NCBI RefSeq assembly: GCF_001640805.2
Contig: NC_066836.1
Span: 1,573,798 to 1,637,797 of the forward strand
Length of the DNA: 64,000 nt
Direction of reading: 5' to 3'
DNA from: Lates calcarifer
Taxonomy: Eukaryota; Chordata; Actinopteri; Centropomidae
Shown here piece after piece: positions 1 through 10,873 of the stretch. The stretch's first letter is position 1, and every line of letters starts with the position of its first letter. The translations under genes and the position numbers were made by a program. A model generated the notes under the pieces. It had not been told where the DNA came from. It saw nothing but the letters and a program-made list of their open reading frames with translations, and did no database searches.

Positions 1-727
1 AATCAATGAATGCAGCTTTAACTGTTCAAAGTTAAATGTGGATGTTGTCAAATATTGAATTTACTGCAAAGGACAGGAAATACCTGCGATAAAAAACATT
101 TAACAAGAACTTTTTCAGATGAATTAAACCTTTAAATATGCTCTTGTTCTGTGTATGAAGCAGCTACTGTACATGGAGTTAATGTTTTTTTTCTTATTGA
201 CTGCACTTGTTTCCAGAGGTGGAAATGTGATACTCTGCTTGTGACGGCACTTATTATATCTTAATAATAGCTTTGTTTATTCCTCTGTACTGTATCCGTG
301 TTAGTCTCTGTTAGTTAAACAGCTGTTGTGAAAACTGTAAAATTAAACCTTAAACGAGGTGGAAGCTAGGTTTTAATTTGAAATTGAGACATAAAGAAGA
401 ACGACGGCATAAATCAACAAATTATGTATTCATTAATGTATTTTCTTCAGCAGTGTTGATCGCTGTGTTTCAATCAGTAAATTGTCTAAATAAATGAACA
501 GTAGTTTGGTAATCTGGACGATGGGTAGTTGCCCTTTTCGTCCTTTTGATGGCGCTGTGTTTTAAGGTTTAATTTTCACAGTATTTGACATAACGTCAGA
601 GTGAAAGTGTTTTATCTACATTAAATGTTTCTCGTCCATTAAACCCTGTTAAAAAGATAAACGGTGTATTTCTGTTCAGTGGAGCTGTAACTGTGTCGGT
701 TTATTTCACTGACGTTTTTTTCTCCAG
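1..727. other. Non-coding flank, possibly intron of an upstream gene
   Basis: AT-rich DNA with no open frame worth calling. It ends in a pyrimidine-rich run followed by an AG (718-727) that looks like a splice acceptor, so it may be the last intron of a plus-strand gene beginning outside the window. No recognisable repeat was seen. Confidence 0.4.
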
Positions 728-804
728 AACAAGTGAAAATCAGTTTTCAGGAGCAGCCGAGTGAAGCAGAGCCTGAAGCTGATGAACAGTCTGAGAGAAA
801 CTAA
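728..804 (+). CDS. Possible terminal coding exon of an upstream plus-strand gene (partial)
   Basis: A strong acceptor (T-run then CTCCAG, ending at 727) is followed by 2 bases, 24 sense codons and a TAA at 802-804. The short peptide is acidic (QVKISFQEQ, then Glu/Pro-rich, ending SERN). An ATTAAA at 1216-1221 could serve as its polyadenylation signal, which would place its end tail to tail with the minus-strand zinc-finger gene. A second frame across the same exon is also open for about 50 codons, so the frame is not certain. In mammals TMEM71 lies on this side of LRRC6, but I see no sequence match that identifies the product. Confidence 0.28.
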
Positions 805-2057
805 CTCTGCTCCAGTTTCAGCTGAAGGACGTGACGACAGATTAACAGGTGAAGCACCGACAAAACAAACAAGAAGGAATATTGTTATTTCATAGAGGAA
901 AGTTTAAACTGTTGTTTGTCTCCCTCTGCCTCGTACCTGTCGCACCGCCCTGAACCACGATGCTGGAGGTTTGATTCCTGGAGAACAGCAGCGTTATCAC
1001 TGCAGGTGAGACAGGAAGCGCTCACACTGAACTCCAGTCAGCTGTGTTAAGTCCTGATGAGTTCTCCCTGTGCTCAAAATTCCAAATGCAGGAATTTGAC
1101 CTGTAACAGTACGATTATCCTGTGGTACTGATACTTTTACTTCAGTAGATTGAAGTACTTTATCATTTCCTTAAAATCCTGGGTTTACACCGAAATGAAA
1201 ATCTGTTTGTGATATATTAAAAACCAAAGAGACTCAGCAGAGACGGAGGACGGCAGCTTTTTATTACAAAATGACAGGATCACAGAAAACAGGCAGTGAC
1301 AGCATCACAGCATGTAAACATGAGCGTTCCCTCTCTGCTCGTTCAAACTGATCCATAACAACATACAGCTGCTGGTTATTCATGGAGAGAAGCTGCAGAT
1401 TTACCTCAAGACAAACATGCAGATTGTTTTTTTTCTTCTAACACGAGTCACCCAACACAACTGCTAAAACAAAAAGACCTCAGCTGTGATGATGAGTGGG
1501 TTTATGGTTGTTCTTGAGCAAAAAGGTTGAACACTCTCTGGTTCCAGCTTCTCACATGTGAGGATCTGATGCATCTTTACTGTTAAACTGAAGCGTTTTA
1601 GGTTTCAGACTAAAAACAAGACATTTAAACATCTTACATTTGACTGCTTTCTGACATTTTATGGAGAAAGATCAACCAGTCCATTGGTTTAGATAAACTG
1701 TCTGTGGTTTGACAATGTCAGACGGAACATGTTCTCACGTTTATCTGCACAGTGTCGATGATGTGATGATGTGTTTCTGAGATAATCGTCAAATCGTGAA
1801 ACGTCAAAATCAAACTGAAGCTGGCTCCATTTGAAAAAGTTCTCAACACAACAGACAAATCCAAAGTGACGTCATGTGGCCGAGAAAAATCTGACTGTAT
1901 GAAAAACTGCATTCACAGGAGAGGATGACTCAAAACAACAAAGCTGAATCAGCCTCTCAACATAAACTGAACACTGTTTGGTTTTTAGTTTAGTTCCCCT
2001 AAAACTGACTCGGGTAAAAGCAGCACGACCTCTGACCTCTGACCCCCCCTCTCAGTG
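805..2057. other. 3' flank and probable 3' UTR of zinc-finger gene A
   Basis: There is no coding potential. The stretch 1266-2057 is probably the minus-strand 3' UTR of gene A, ending at the AATAAA read on the minus strand at 1265-1260. At about 951-975 there is a short GGTTTGATTCC-like block that resembles a tRNA B-box and may be SINE debris. Just below the gene A stop (about 2029-2047) there are three spaced AGGTCA-like half-sites on the minus strand. Confidence 0.5.
1260..1265 (-). terminator. Candidate polyadenylation signal of zinc-finger gene A
   Basis: AATAAA on the minus strand, about 790 bases below the gene A stop codon. It is the first good hexamer seen in that direction. Use of the site is inferred. 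Confidence 0.45.
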
Positions 2058-4855
2058 TCACTGTGATGTGGGGATGAATCGTTTCTCTCCTCCGTGCACG
2101 GTGACGTGACGCCTCAGGTGGCTGCCTGATATGAACGTCTTACCGCAGAACGAGCACCTGAACTGTTTGCAGTCCGTGTGGACGGTCATGTGGACCTTCA
2201 GGGACCCCGACTGGGCGAAGCGTTTCCCGCAGTGGACGCAGCCGTAGCGTTTCTCTCCGGTGTGGACGCTCTGGTGGCGTTTCAGGTTGCTGGAGTCGGA
2301 GAAGCGTTTGCCGCAGAGCGCGCAGACGAACGGCTTCTCGCCCGTGTGGACCCTCATGTGGGTTTTCAGGTTCTTCAGACAGGCCAGAGTTTTCCCGCAG
2401 CAGTTACAGACGAACGACTTCCCCCCGCCGTCCTCTCTGCTGTGGTTGGCTGCTCTGTTGACTCCGTCCTGATGTCTCCACCCGTCCCTCCTGATGAAAG
2501 TATTTTGTCCCTCCGTCACCTCTGTCCTCACTGGATGCTGGGGCTCTTCTGCGGCTAATGGCGCCCTCTGCTGGCCGTCTGAGAACAGTGCGGGCTGCGG
2601 GGGCTCTGCTGCAGACAGACTCACCTCGGTGACGGTGAAAGGGAAGCTGCTGCCGCTCGAATCAGCCGAAACATTCAACACGTACGAGCAGCCGGGATCC
2701 TCACTCAGAGGATTCTGGGTAGTGCAGGAGCCGTGTTGGAGCTGTGGCTCGTACAGCACACATTCATAACCGCTGCTCTCTGACTTCTGGCCGGTGCTCA
2801 GGGTTTTCTGGACAGACATGGAGGTGGAGCTGACCTCCCCATTCGTCCAGGATCGAGACGAGTCGCCACCCCCGTCTGCAGTTTCCTGTTTGGTCAGTGG
2901 AGGTGGAGCTTCTGTCTCCGTCGTCTGTCCTTCAGCAACACCACAGAAACCCTCTGCAGAGAAAAGACAAACAGAAAATCTTCAGTGTTCAACTTTGATC
3001 TGTCTGGCTGCAGTTTAATGCAACACAAAAGATAATTCACACTGAAAAACCTCCACCAGCTTCACTCACCTTTAAATCAATGCAAGTTTTCCTTTAATAA
3101 AACAGGACTCAGAACTTTAAGTTTAAATAAACCTGGACTAACCACAGGTTCAATTAAACTAAAACCATTTTCTCATTCTATCAAAACCTTTTTCATTGAT
3201 TTATTATTATTTTTAACATATTCCTTTGCTCTGTGCACCACATGGAGTTTCACATCAGCCACAAACTTACCCACAGAAATAAATAAATTATTAATAACTA
3301 AGACTAATTCCCCACATGACCCGGTCCAAAACAGACCGGAGGAAAACCAACCCAAGCCCTCGAGCAGCATTTACCATCAGATCAAATGTTTAAATCATCA
3401 GAAACAAATTTAAAATAAAACCATCAGCTTTCCAGTTTTCTTTGCCCGAACATGAGCCCTGACGTCATTACGACAGATTAACGACAGTGTCAGACGCAGC
3501 AGCACAGGTAACACTGCACCTGGGCGCGTGGTACCTGTCCCAGGCTTAGGATGTCTATGTCAAAATGAAATGTTGGTTAATACTGATCATAAACAAAGCG
3601 CAGAGGCACATGACCTCCATTAAAAGATCGCGACTGATCGTGGAGGACGATCTCTGCGTGGTATGAAACTTTTGGGACCCCCTGTGCTCAACAGTCCGCT
3701 CCTGGTCCACATGCCGTCCGTACTGATGCAGGGAGACCCACAGTAAGAACTGCTGAAGTTACTGAGTCCTGTTTTAACAAAGTGTGTATGTTCATTCTGC
3801 AGGGCTGGACTTACTGTCCTGCTCAGACCGGGACCAGGACTCGTCGTCGTCCTCCACCTTGATGACTGCGGTGGTCAGGTTGGCTGACTCACCTGCAGGA
3901 GGCTGGGGTCAGAGCAGAGAGAGGGACCACATCAGGTAAAGAGAGAACACCGTGTGCACTCACTCTCCCACCTGCTGTTACCTGTGTGCTCTCCTGTCCA
4001 GAGTCCGGGGGCGGCTTCAGGCCTCCGCACTGTGGCGGCTCCTGGGGGGGCACTCTGGACAGCACCTCACCTGGAAGACATGTTTCAGAATGAAGTCTCT
4101 CATTTTACAAAACAACAGCTGTGACCTAAACACACCACCACTAAGATTCAATTCTCTGTAACTACTCGTCTTTTGACCGCTCCCAATGATTGTGACAAAG
4201 TGAAAAAGAAGAATGACAAAGTGAGGTTGACAGCTCTGAGAAAAACTAGTAAGTGGACCTTGAGTTAAGGTTGTTATTTCACTCTCAGGGTTTGAGTTTC
4301 TCTCCTCTGACAATAACTCTGTATTATCTTGTGTTTTAAAACCCTTAAAATATTAGCTGAAATTATCTGGTGACTCTGTGGACGCGGGAAATAATAACTG
4401 TTTTGTTTTTGTATTATTTTTGAACGAGACGCAGGGAGCGCTGTTTTCCAGAGGGTAATTAAACGCCTCACGTTCTAGAACTACGTTCTATCTGTCGCGT
4501 TCTTTACTTTCCACCAATATAAATTGTAACCGTTACCTCCGGGTGTTCGGTTCCTCCCTGGGTCGTTGCCCGGGTGATGAGTGGGCAGCTGAGCTCGAGC
4601 CCGGCCGCTCGCGTGCAGCAGCGCGGCACCGCTGGCGGTGGCCGCGGCTCGCAGGGCGGTCGCGCGAGCGGCGCGGAGCTCCATGAGCCGCAGTTTCCTC
4701 CGCAGCACCTCGTTCTCTTTGCGGCTCCGCGAGATCTCCAGCTGTAGCACCGAGTATCCGCTGTCCACGAGCTCGCAGATTTCCGCCACCGCCGTGTTGG
4801 CCAGTACCTCCATGATGGAGGCCAGCTGCGCGTGGAAGGCAGCGGCCGGGGACAT
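2058..4855 (-). CDS. C2H2 zinc-finger protein A (four fingers, N-terminal coiled-coil domain)
   Basis: Probable nuclear DNA-binding transcription factor. Coding exons on the minus strand are 4855-4537, 4070-3982, 3902-3815 and 2953-2058; all junctions are GT-AG and keep frame, giving 463 residues. Residues about 7-55 form the N-terminal helical domain shared with genes B and C (core [10 protein letters not shown], then LEISRSRKENE and RRKL). Exon 3 carries an acidic stretch with I-K-V-E at 150-153, a sumoylation-type motif. Four C2H2 fingers lie at about 346-452; residues at helix positions -1,2,3,6 are C,K,N,T / D,S,N,R / Q,G,S,V / S,S,H,R. The first two linkers are TGEKPF and TGEKRY, but the third is the unusual TDCKQF. 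The start is chosen because the paralogues begin at the equivalent Met. Introns 4071-4536 and 2954-3814 hold nothing recognisable. The exact orthologue is not identified. Confidence 0.86.
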
Positions 4856-6077
4856 GTTTCAATCCACCGCGTGCGTCTCTGAACAGAATGCAAATCACTG
4901 GGTCGTGGCAGATAAAAGAAACGGAAACGCACGCGCCCGCTGCGCGTATTTGAATGTAGGCTCTCACCTGGCGTAAACAGTCCCGACACAAACCAGGAAG
5001 TGATGCGAGGGGGGAAACGACGGGTCTGAACCCAAAGTGCGCATGTGCAAAGTTCTCAATAATATTCCAGGTATGAAAACCTGGAAACAGTCAGTCAGAG
5101 AAACAGCTCGGCTCTACATTTTACATCCTGAAAACATTCGATCCAAACTGACTGAAGGGATACATGTTCTATTGATTACTGATCAATAGTTTGGCTTCAA
5201 AATATTAAAGCTCACAAACCGTAAAAGACTTATTACATTATTATTACTTGACAGCTTCACGTCTCCTTTCAGTGGCAGTGCATCTGTCTCAGAGTCAGAG
5301 ACTGATGACTGATGACCTGGACACGGCGTACGGCTCCTTTAACGTGGTGACCAGCTGTTTTTCATCCTGTCTTAGAGTCACACTGACACAGCTGAGATGT
5401 GCTGTGTTCAGTGACACTAACGTTCAGCTCAGGCTTCGTCTTGTTTTAAATGTTTACTTCATGGTCACCTCTGCTGTGTGAGAACTATCACAAGCCAGAA
5501 CTCCACCGTCATGGTTCCATCAGAATGATCTCCTCAGGAGGAAACAACCTCAACCTTATAACAAGTTCATTATTTCATCATTAGATTAACAGGACAAATA
5601 TCTCATGGATTTCTCTAGAAAACAATTAAAACCAATGAAAAACTACAGCGACTTTATTTTCACCTGAAGTTCTCTGTGGGACATTTTAATCTTGAAGGAA
5701 CCTTCACAGTGACGAGAACCAGATTTCAGAATGAGTTTTATTAACAATGAAACAGTGTTTTTAAACAACCGTCAGCCTGTAGCTGTACACTGGACTTTAA
5801 AAAGACAGAGCTCATCCTGTCTGATGAATGAGAAGCTCTAACCTGGTCATTATTTCATAGCTTACCTGTAAAGAAATATTACCTGTCAGTTTCCTGGAGT
5901 TCAAACCAAAGACATTGAAGATGTCGATTGTTTAAAGCAGCGTCAGTGAGCTGATGAGCAGATTAACTGTTGAACGTACAAAACAAAGGTTCAGAAGTGA
6001 AATGGTTTCAGAGCTCTGGAGCTAAACTCTGCAGCTTTGTCAGACTGGATATTTACAGACACGTTGCAGCTGTTCCC
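4856..6077. other. Promoter side of gene A and 3' flank of gene B
   Basis: The part near 4856-5050 is CpG-containing and is the likely 5' leader or promoter of gene A (minus strand). The part from about 5650 to 6077 is the likely 3' UTR of gene B, with minus-strand AATAAA hexamers at 5742-5737 and 5658-5653. Open frames here are short and look like chance. Confidence 0.5.
5737..5742 (-). terminator. Candidate polyadenylation signal of zinc-finger gene B
   Basis: AATAAA on the minus strand about 335 bases below the gene B stop; a second hexamer lies at 5658-5653. Which one is used cannot be told from sequence. Confidence 0.4.
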
Positions 6078-8521
6078 TCAGATGTTTGGGTGACATTTCT
6101 TCATGTGTAACTTGAGGCTGTATTTGACGATGAAGCTCCTGGAGCAGAGCGTGCAGGCGTACGGCCGCTCACCTGAGTGCACGCTCAGGTGCGACTTCAG
6201 GTGAGCCGACTGGGTGAACTTCTTGCCGCACTGGTCGCAGCTGAACGGCCTCTCGCCGGTGTGGATCCGCATGTGAACGTCCAGGTTCTGAGACGTGGCG
6301 TACGTCTTGTTGCAGATGGAGCATATGAAGCGTTTCCCTCGGGCGGCGGCGGCGGCGCCCGGCTGCCCGTTACAGAGCTGAGGCCGACCTGACTGGTCCC
6401 TGTAGAGGCCGAAGTTCATCATGTCGGCGTCCTCGTACTCAAACGCAGAGTTGCTGCTCTCAGACAGCTGACAGTCCGTGGAGGTGGAGCCTGAGACGCT
6501 GATCAGCTTGATCCCGAATGCGTCGCCGTCCACGTTTTCACTTTGGTGAAACTGAGCGAAAGACATCTGACTCTTTGACTGTTTGGTCCACGTGAGACTG
6601 AGATCCATCTCTGCTCTGTTTGAAGGAGAGCGAGACTCCATCAGAGAGCTGGTCCCGAAGTACGTCTGTCTGTTGGAGCTCGGAGACACCAGGGAACACT
6701 CCTGATGGACCAGGTGGACGTCTGGGTCCATCTGCGACGAGTAGGAACAAACCGACTCGCCGGCCTCCATCTCGTCCCCGGCGAGCTGACCGGAGCAGCC
6801 CGGCTCGCTGCGAGGAGAGTCCAGAGTGTAGACGGACACGCTCTTCTTCTGCGGCCCCGCCAACACTTTGGATGTTTTGACTGCGAGCTGCTCGGAGGAC
6901 GACGACTTCTCAGACTCCTCGTTTCCCGGCCAGTGTCTCTTCATGCTCCGGCTGATCGGAGTCGACGCCACGGCCTCTCTGGCTGCAGCCGTCCCTCCAT
7001 CAGAGGTTTTATCTCCTGCAGGAAAAGACAAAGAACATCATCACTGAGGGGGAAAAGAGTTTCCAGGACTTTTCTCAACATCACTGATAAGAAAGTCGAT
7101 AAGGAGAACTGGTCTGATTAATCGTGCAGCCCTAATTTCAAGACATTTCATATCCAGTGACCCTATCTGAGGCCCTGAGCCACAGGTTGAGAAGCTCTGG
7201 CTGAGTGTGTTGTTTCCACTCACCGTCCTCGAAGGTGTCGTTACTGTCTGAGTCCTCGTCTTTGATCAGCACCACCTCTGGAAGCTGCAGGAGATGAACA
7301 GTGACGGAGTTTATTACTCCAGATATTAATGTAACGACAAACAGCGAATGATAAAGAGATAAACGTCCCCTGAGTCCTGATTGGCTGATTCATCTTCAAG
7401 GTTAATTAAAATGTTAATGAGAAAAGAATTAAACAGAGGAGATCAGAAGATTGAATGACCACACTGACCAGTGTTTGTCTGTGGAAACACTCAGTGATTT
7501 AATCTCTCTGCCTCCAGTTAATCATCACACCATCTCAGAAAGGACTTTTTGCTTTCAGAGATAACGAGATAATTAACACGTTATCAGGATAACTCGTCTG
7601 TCAGCCCGCGGTAACCAGCCCGAGATGAAGAGAAATAAAAGCAGTCATCCTGAGATAAAGCATGAACGTCAGAGCTCAGAGATAAGCAGATAATGAACTC
7701 CTGATGTGGAGATTAAACAGGATTAAATAAAGCAGCCTGCTCTGGGAATAACAGCAGAAGATCAGAAGATGATTTTCTATCCAGTCCCATGAAACTACAG
7801 GGTACCACTCAGCCCAAAAAGATTTGTACTGTGAGGACACAAACGCCATGGTTAACATAATGTCCATTAATCAATGATGTGACATTAAAGCTTCTCAGCT
7901 GTGATGATTCTGTGTCTCCCTCTGAACCTGCAGACTGAAGAACCTCCCAGGAGGCCCCGGGTCCAGAACCCAGCCAGGACTCCAGAGATGAACTGATTAA
8001 GTGGATTCATCATGAGTCATTAATCAGTAATCAATGATCAATAAAGTGCTGCTGCCACAGTCACAGGGAGGTCACTCTGCACTTATACTTTCAGTACATC
8101 TCCTTGGTCACACCTGGTACTTTAGTACCGGGGTACTGTGACGGTGCAGGATTAGTCCTCAGCTCTGGATCAGGGTCTGTGTGTTTACCTCTTCCCGCAC
8201 CACCACCGCAGCTCCTCCGTCACCGTCCTCGTCGTCCTGCTGCCGCTGCTGCGGTGTTTCCGCCCGCTGTGCGCCCTCCGCGGTCGCTACGACCTCCAGC
8301 TCCGCCGCCTTCCCGCCGCTCCCCCGGACCACGATGGACTCGATGAGGTGCAGCTTCTTCTTCAGGTCCTCGTTCTCCTTGTGGCTCCGGGTGATCTCCA
8401 TCTGCAGCACCGCGTAGCCTTCGTCCACCAGCTCGCAGATCTCCGCCACCGCCGCTTTGGTCAGCGCGCCCATGATGATGGACAGCTGCTCGTGCAGCGC
8501 TTTGCTGCTTAAAACGGCCAT
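6078..8521 (-). CDS. C2H2 zinc-finger protein B (three fingers, N-terminal coiled-coil domain)
   Basis: Probable nuclear DNA-binding regulator. Coding exons on the minus strand are 8521-8189, 7284-7224 and 7015-6078, in frame throughout, 443 residues. Residues about 7-55 are the shared N-terminal domain ([10 protein letters not shown] core, then [11 protein letters not shown]). Exon 1 ends in an acidic/Gln tract. The 61-base exon 2 encodes EVVLIKDED, combining a hydrophobic SIM-like patch with I-K-D-E at 118-121. Three fingers occupy about 361-440: C363/C366/H379/H383, C391/C394/H407/H411 and C419/C422/H435/H440. The last has four residues between its histidines and sits three residues from the C-terminus. 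Helix residues -1,2,3,6 are T,Q,N,V / Q,A,H,S / V,Y,S,L. Unlike genes A and C it lacks the extra middle exon. The introns (7016-7223, 7285-8188) show no features. The orthologue is not identified. Confidence 0.86.
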
Positions 8522-8795
8522 GGCGCTGCTCGCGGGGGAAACCGGACCGGGCTCAGACTCCTGCTAACGGACCGCACGAGGCTCCACCGGGCTCTGAAAC
8601 ACGCGGCGACGTCGGTGAAGGAGCCGCAGGCTAATTCTGTTCGGACATTAACGCCGCCCGTCCGCGACTACAAAGGACGAGAAATGATGTTTCTCTGTTT
8701 CCGCTCGACTCGCGCTTCCGGAACAACACTGCTGACTTCAAAATAAGAGCCCGCTGTTGGAAACTAAACTAAAGTAAATAGGTGAAATACAGCAA

Positions 8796-8800
<5 letters not shown>

Positions 8801-8874
<74 letters not shown>
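8801..8874. repeat. (TA)n microsatellite
   Basis: About 37 uninterrupted TA units at the 5' side of gene B; cruciform-prone and probably polymorphic. Confidence 0.97.
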
Positions 8875-8879
<5 letters not shown>

Positions 8880-9383
8880 AAAAGTTGAACAAACGGTTTT
8901 AAAAAATTAAAGATTGAAATAAGTACAGAATATAGAATAAAAAGATATATATTAAACCGTTAAAAAATAACAATAGATTTAATAAATGAGTAGATAAAAT
9001 AGGTCGATAGCAAATACAGAAGAGAAGAAATAAATAGACAAAATAAATGTAGATTAAAAAGCCAATAATTAGATGAAATCGAAAAAAAAGTAGATAAAAG
9101 TAGAGCAAAGTGGTTACAAAGTAAATGGGTAGATAAAAAAAACTGGTCTGAAAATTAGAATACATGAATAAAGCAGATTTAGGTAGAGAATAAATATAGA
9201 TCTAGATTGATCAGTAAATCACTTGATATATTTCTTTCCTGGTGATTAAGACTCAGAACAGAAGTGAACGTTCCTGATGTTTACACTTATTTTAATGCTG
9301 CTCCATTGTGATGATCAGAGTGAACAGTGGTTTCCTGCTTCTTCCAAACTGACTCCAGCAGGCTGTTAATGCACCCACAGGCC

Positions 9384-9408
9384 TGTGTGTGTGTGTGTGT
9401 GTGTGTGT
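9384..9408. repeat. (GT)n microsatellite
   Basis: About 12 perfect GT units. Confidence 0.95.
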
Positions 9409-9960
9409 TGTAAATAGGTTCCATTGTGTGCAGTGAGAAGCTGTGTTTGTCTGTGAATGGAGAGCAGAGCTGCTGTTGTTCACGCTGTGAATGAGGTGGA
9501 GCTGTGTACAACTGACTCCAGGAGAAAACACCTCCATCTCTGCCTTTTATTAAACCTGACTTTCTCACCGGCAACAGAAGATGCTCACGTCTGATTGGCT
9601 GGCAGGGGTCTGTTAAAATCAGTTTACTTTATTAAACTGTGGGTAACCATGGCAACAGTGCTGATACCTCAGGCTGTGAACTGATGAAACTAACCTGAGT
9701 TAAAGTGGTTACCTGAGTTAAAACATGGAGCAGAGATGGACTCCACTCTTTAGTGAACGTGCTGTCTCATGGTGATGTGATTGAAAGCTCCTGAACAGAC
9801 ACTAAATGCACCTTGTGGTGACAGAGTTTTATGGACCTGTCGTTTCCATGGTGACGAGTGTTTACAGGTGAAACCAGCTGAGCCTCATTCACAGAAACCA
9901 GTAGAAGCAGAGAGAGTTTCTGTTTCTATTGTGTGAACAGCATGTGTGTGTGATGCTGCT

Positions 9961-9962
<2 letters not shown>

Positions 9963-9994
<32 letters not shown>
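9963..9994. repeat. (CA)n microsatellite
   Basis: About 16 perfect CA units. Confidence 0.95.
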
Positions 9995-9996
<2 letters not shown>

Positions 9997-10333
9997 AGCC
10001 TGGGCAGTTGTATGTTTTAAAAAATCATTACATCAGTGTTTTTAATAAGTTTTCATTTATTTTCTCCTCTTTTAGTTTTTATCTTATTTTACCATGACAA
10101 CAATACATTTCTATTGATTTAATTTTAATGTGTATTTTTGTTTTAGTGTTTACTGTTAATATTATAAATATATATTAAATTCTCTCTAATTTATTCACCC
10201 ATTTACTTTAAAAGCAGTTTGTTCCTTTCTGTTTTAAATATTTTGTCTTAAAGCTATTTGTTTGTTTATTTAGCTCATATCTGCTAAATATTTATTTATT
10301 AATGTATTTAACTCTATTTAAAGTTTCTTAGTA

Positions 10334-10354
10334 ATATATATATATATATATATA
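10334..10354. repeat. Short (TA)n tract
   Basis: About 10 perfect TA units in AT-rich DNA below gene C. Confidence 0.9.
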
Positions 10355-10442
10355 GTAATGTATTATGTAATGAGTTGTTAAGAAGAAGTGATTATTGGAC
10401 ACATTCCAAACAAACCCATCGACCGTAAACATTTTGAATGTA

Positions 10443-10448
10443 TTTATT
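10443..10448 (-). terminator. Candidate polyadenylation signal of zinc-finger gene C
   Basis: AATAAA on the minus strand about 425 bases below the gene C stop. Use is inferred from position. Confidence 0.45.
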
Positions 10449-10873
10449 TGTAAACCTGTTAAATCAGAGTCAGTGATGAAACACAACAAACTGATTGCAC
10501 GCTTTAATTCCAACCAGTGAACATTCACATGCTTCCTACAGGAATCTGTCTCCTCTGCGTCCTAAAGTCCTGACGTGGACTCACAGCCACGCTCTGTTTG
10601 AGGTAAGGATTGATCTGGATCAGGTTGTAGTCCTGTGTTGCTTCTGTGCCAAGGCAGTTCAGACAGTTAACAGTGAGTAAGGCCTGAAATGAAAACAGTC
10701 AGAAGTACTGCTCAGTTCCTCTATGTAAAAACACCTGTTCTTCTAAAAGCTCTTTAAACAGCTTCAGAAAGCTCAGTAACAGTAAGAGCAGTGAGGTTCT
10801 GGTCTATCACAGTTTCAGTACAGTCTCCTCAGGACCTTAAAGTACCACGAGTGCATCTGTTCCCAGCAGGATG

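Larger units (their letters stand above)
8522..10873. other. Intergenic DNA between genes B and C, AT-rich with microsatellites
   Basis: 8522-8750 is CpG-containing and is the likely promoter and leader of gene B. Then come a long (TA)n tract, an A-rich stretch of imperfect AAATAGAT-like repeats (about 8870-9210), (GT)n and (CA)n tracts, and the likely 3' UTR of gene C above 10443. No gene was found. Confidence 0.6.

Noticed and set aside
2178..2558. Plus-strand open frames opposite the zinc-finger exon of gene A (and the equivalents opposite genes B and C)
   Set aside because: Antisense shadows of high-GC zinc-finger coding sequence; the minus strand has the C2H2 motifs.
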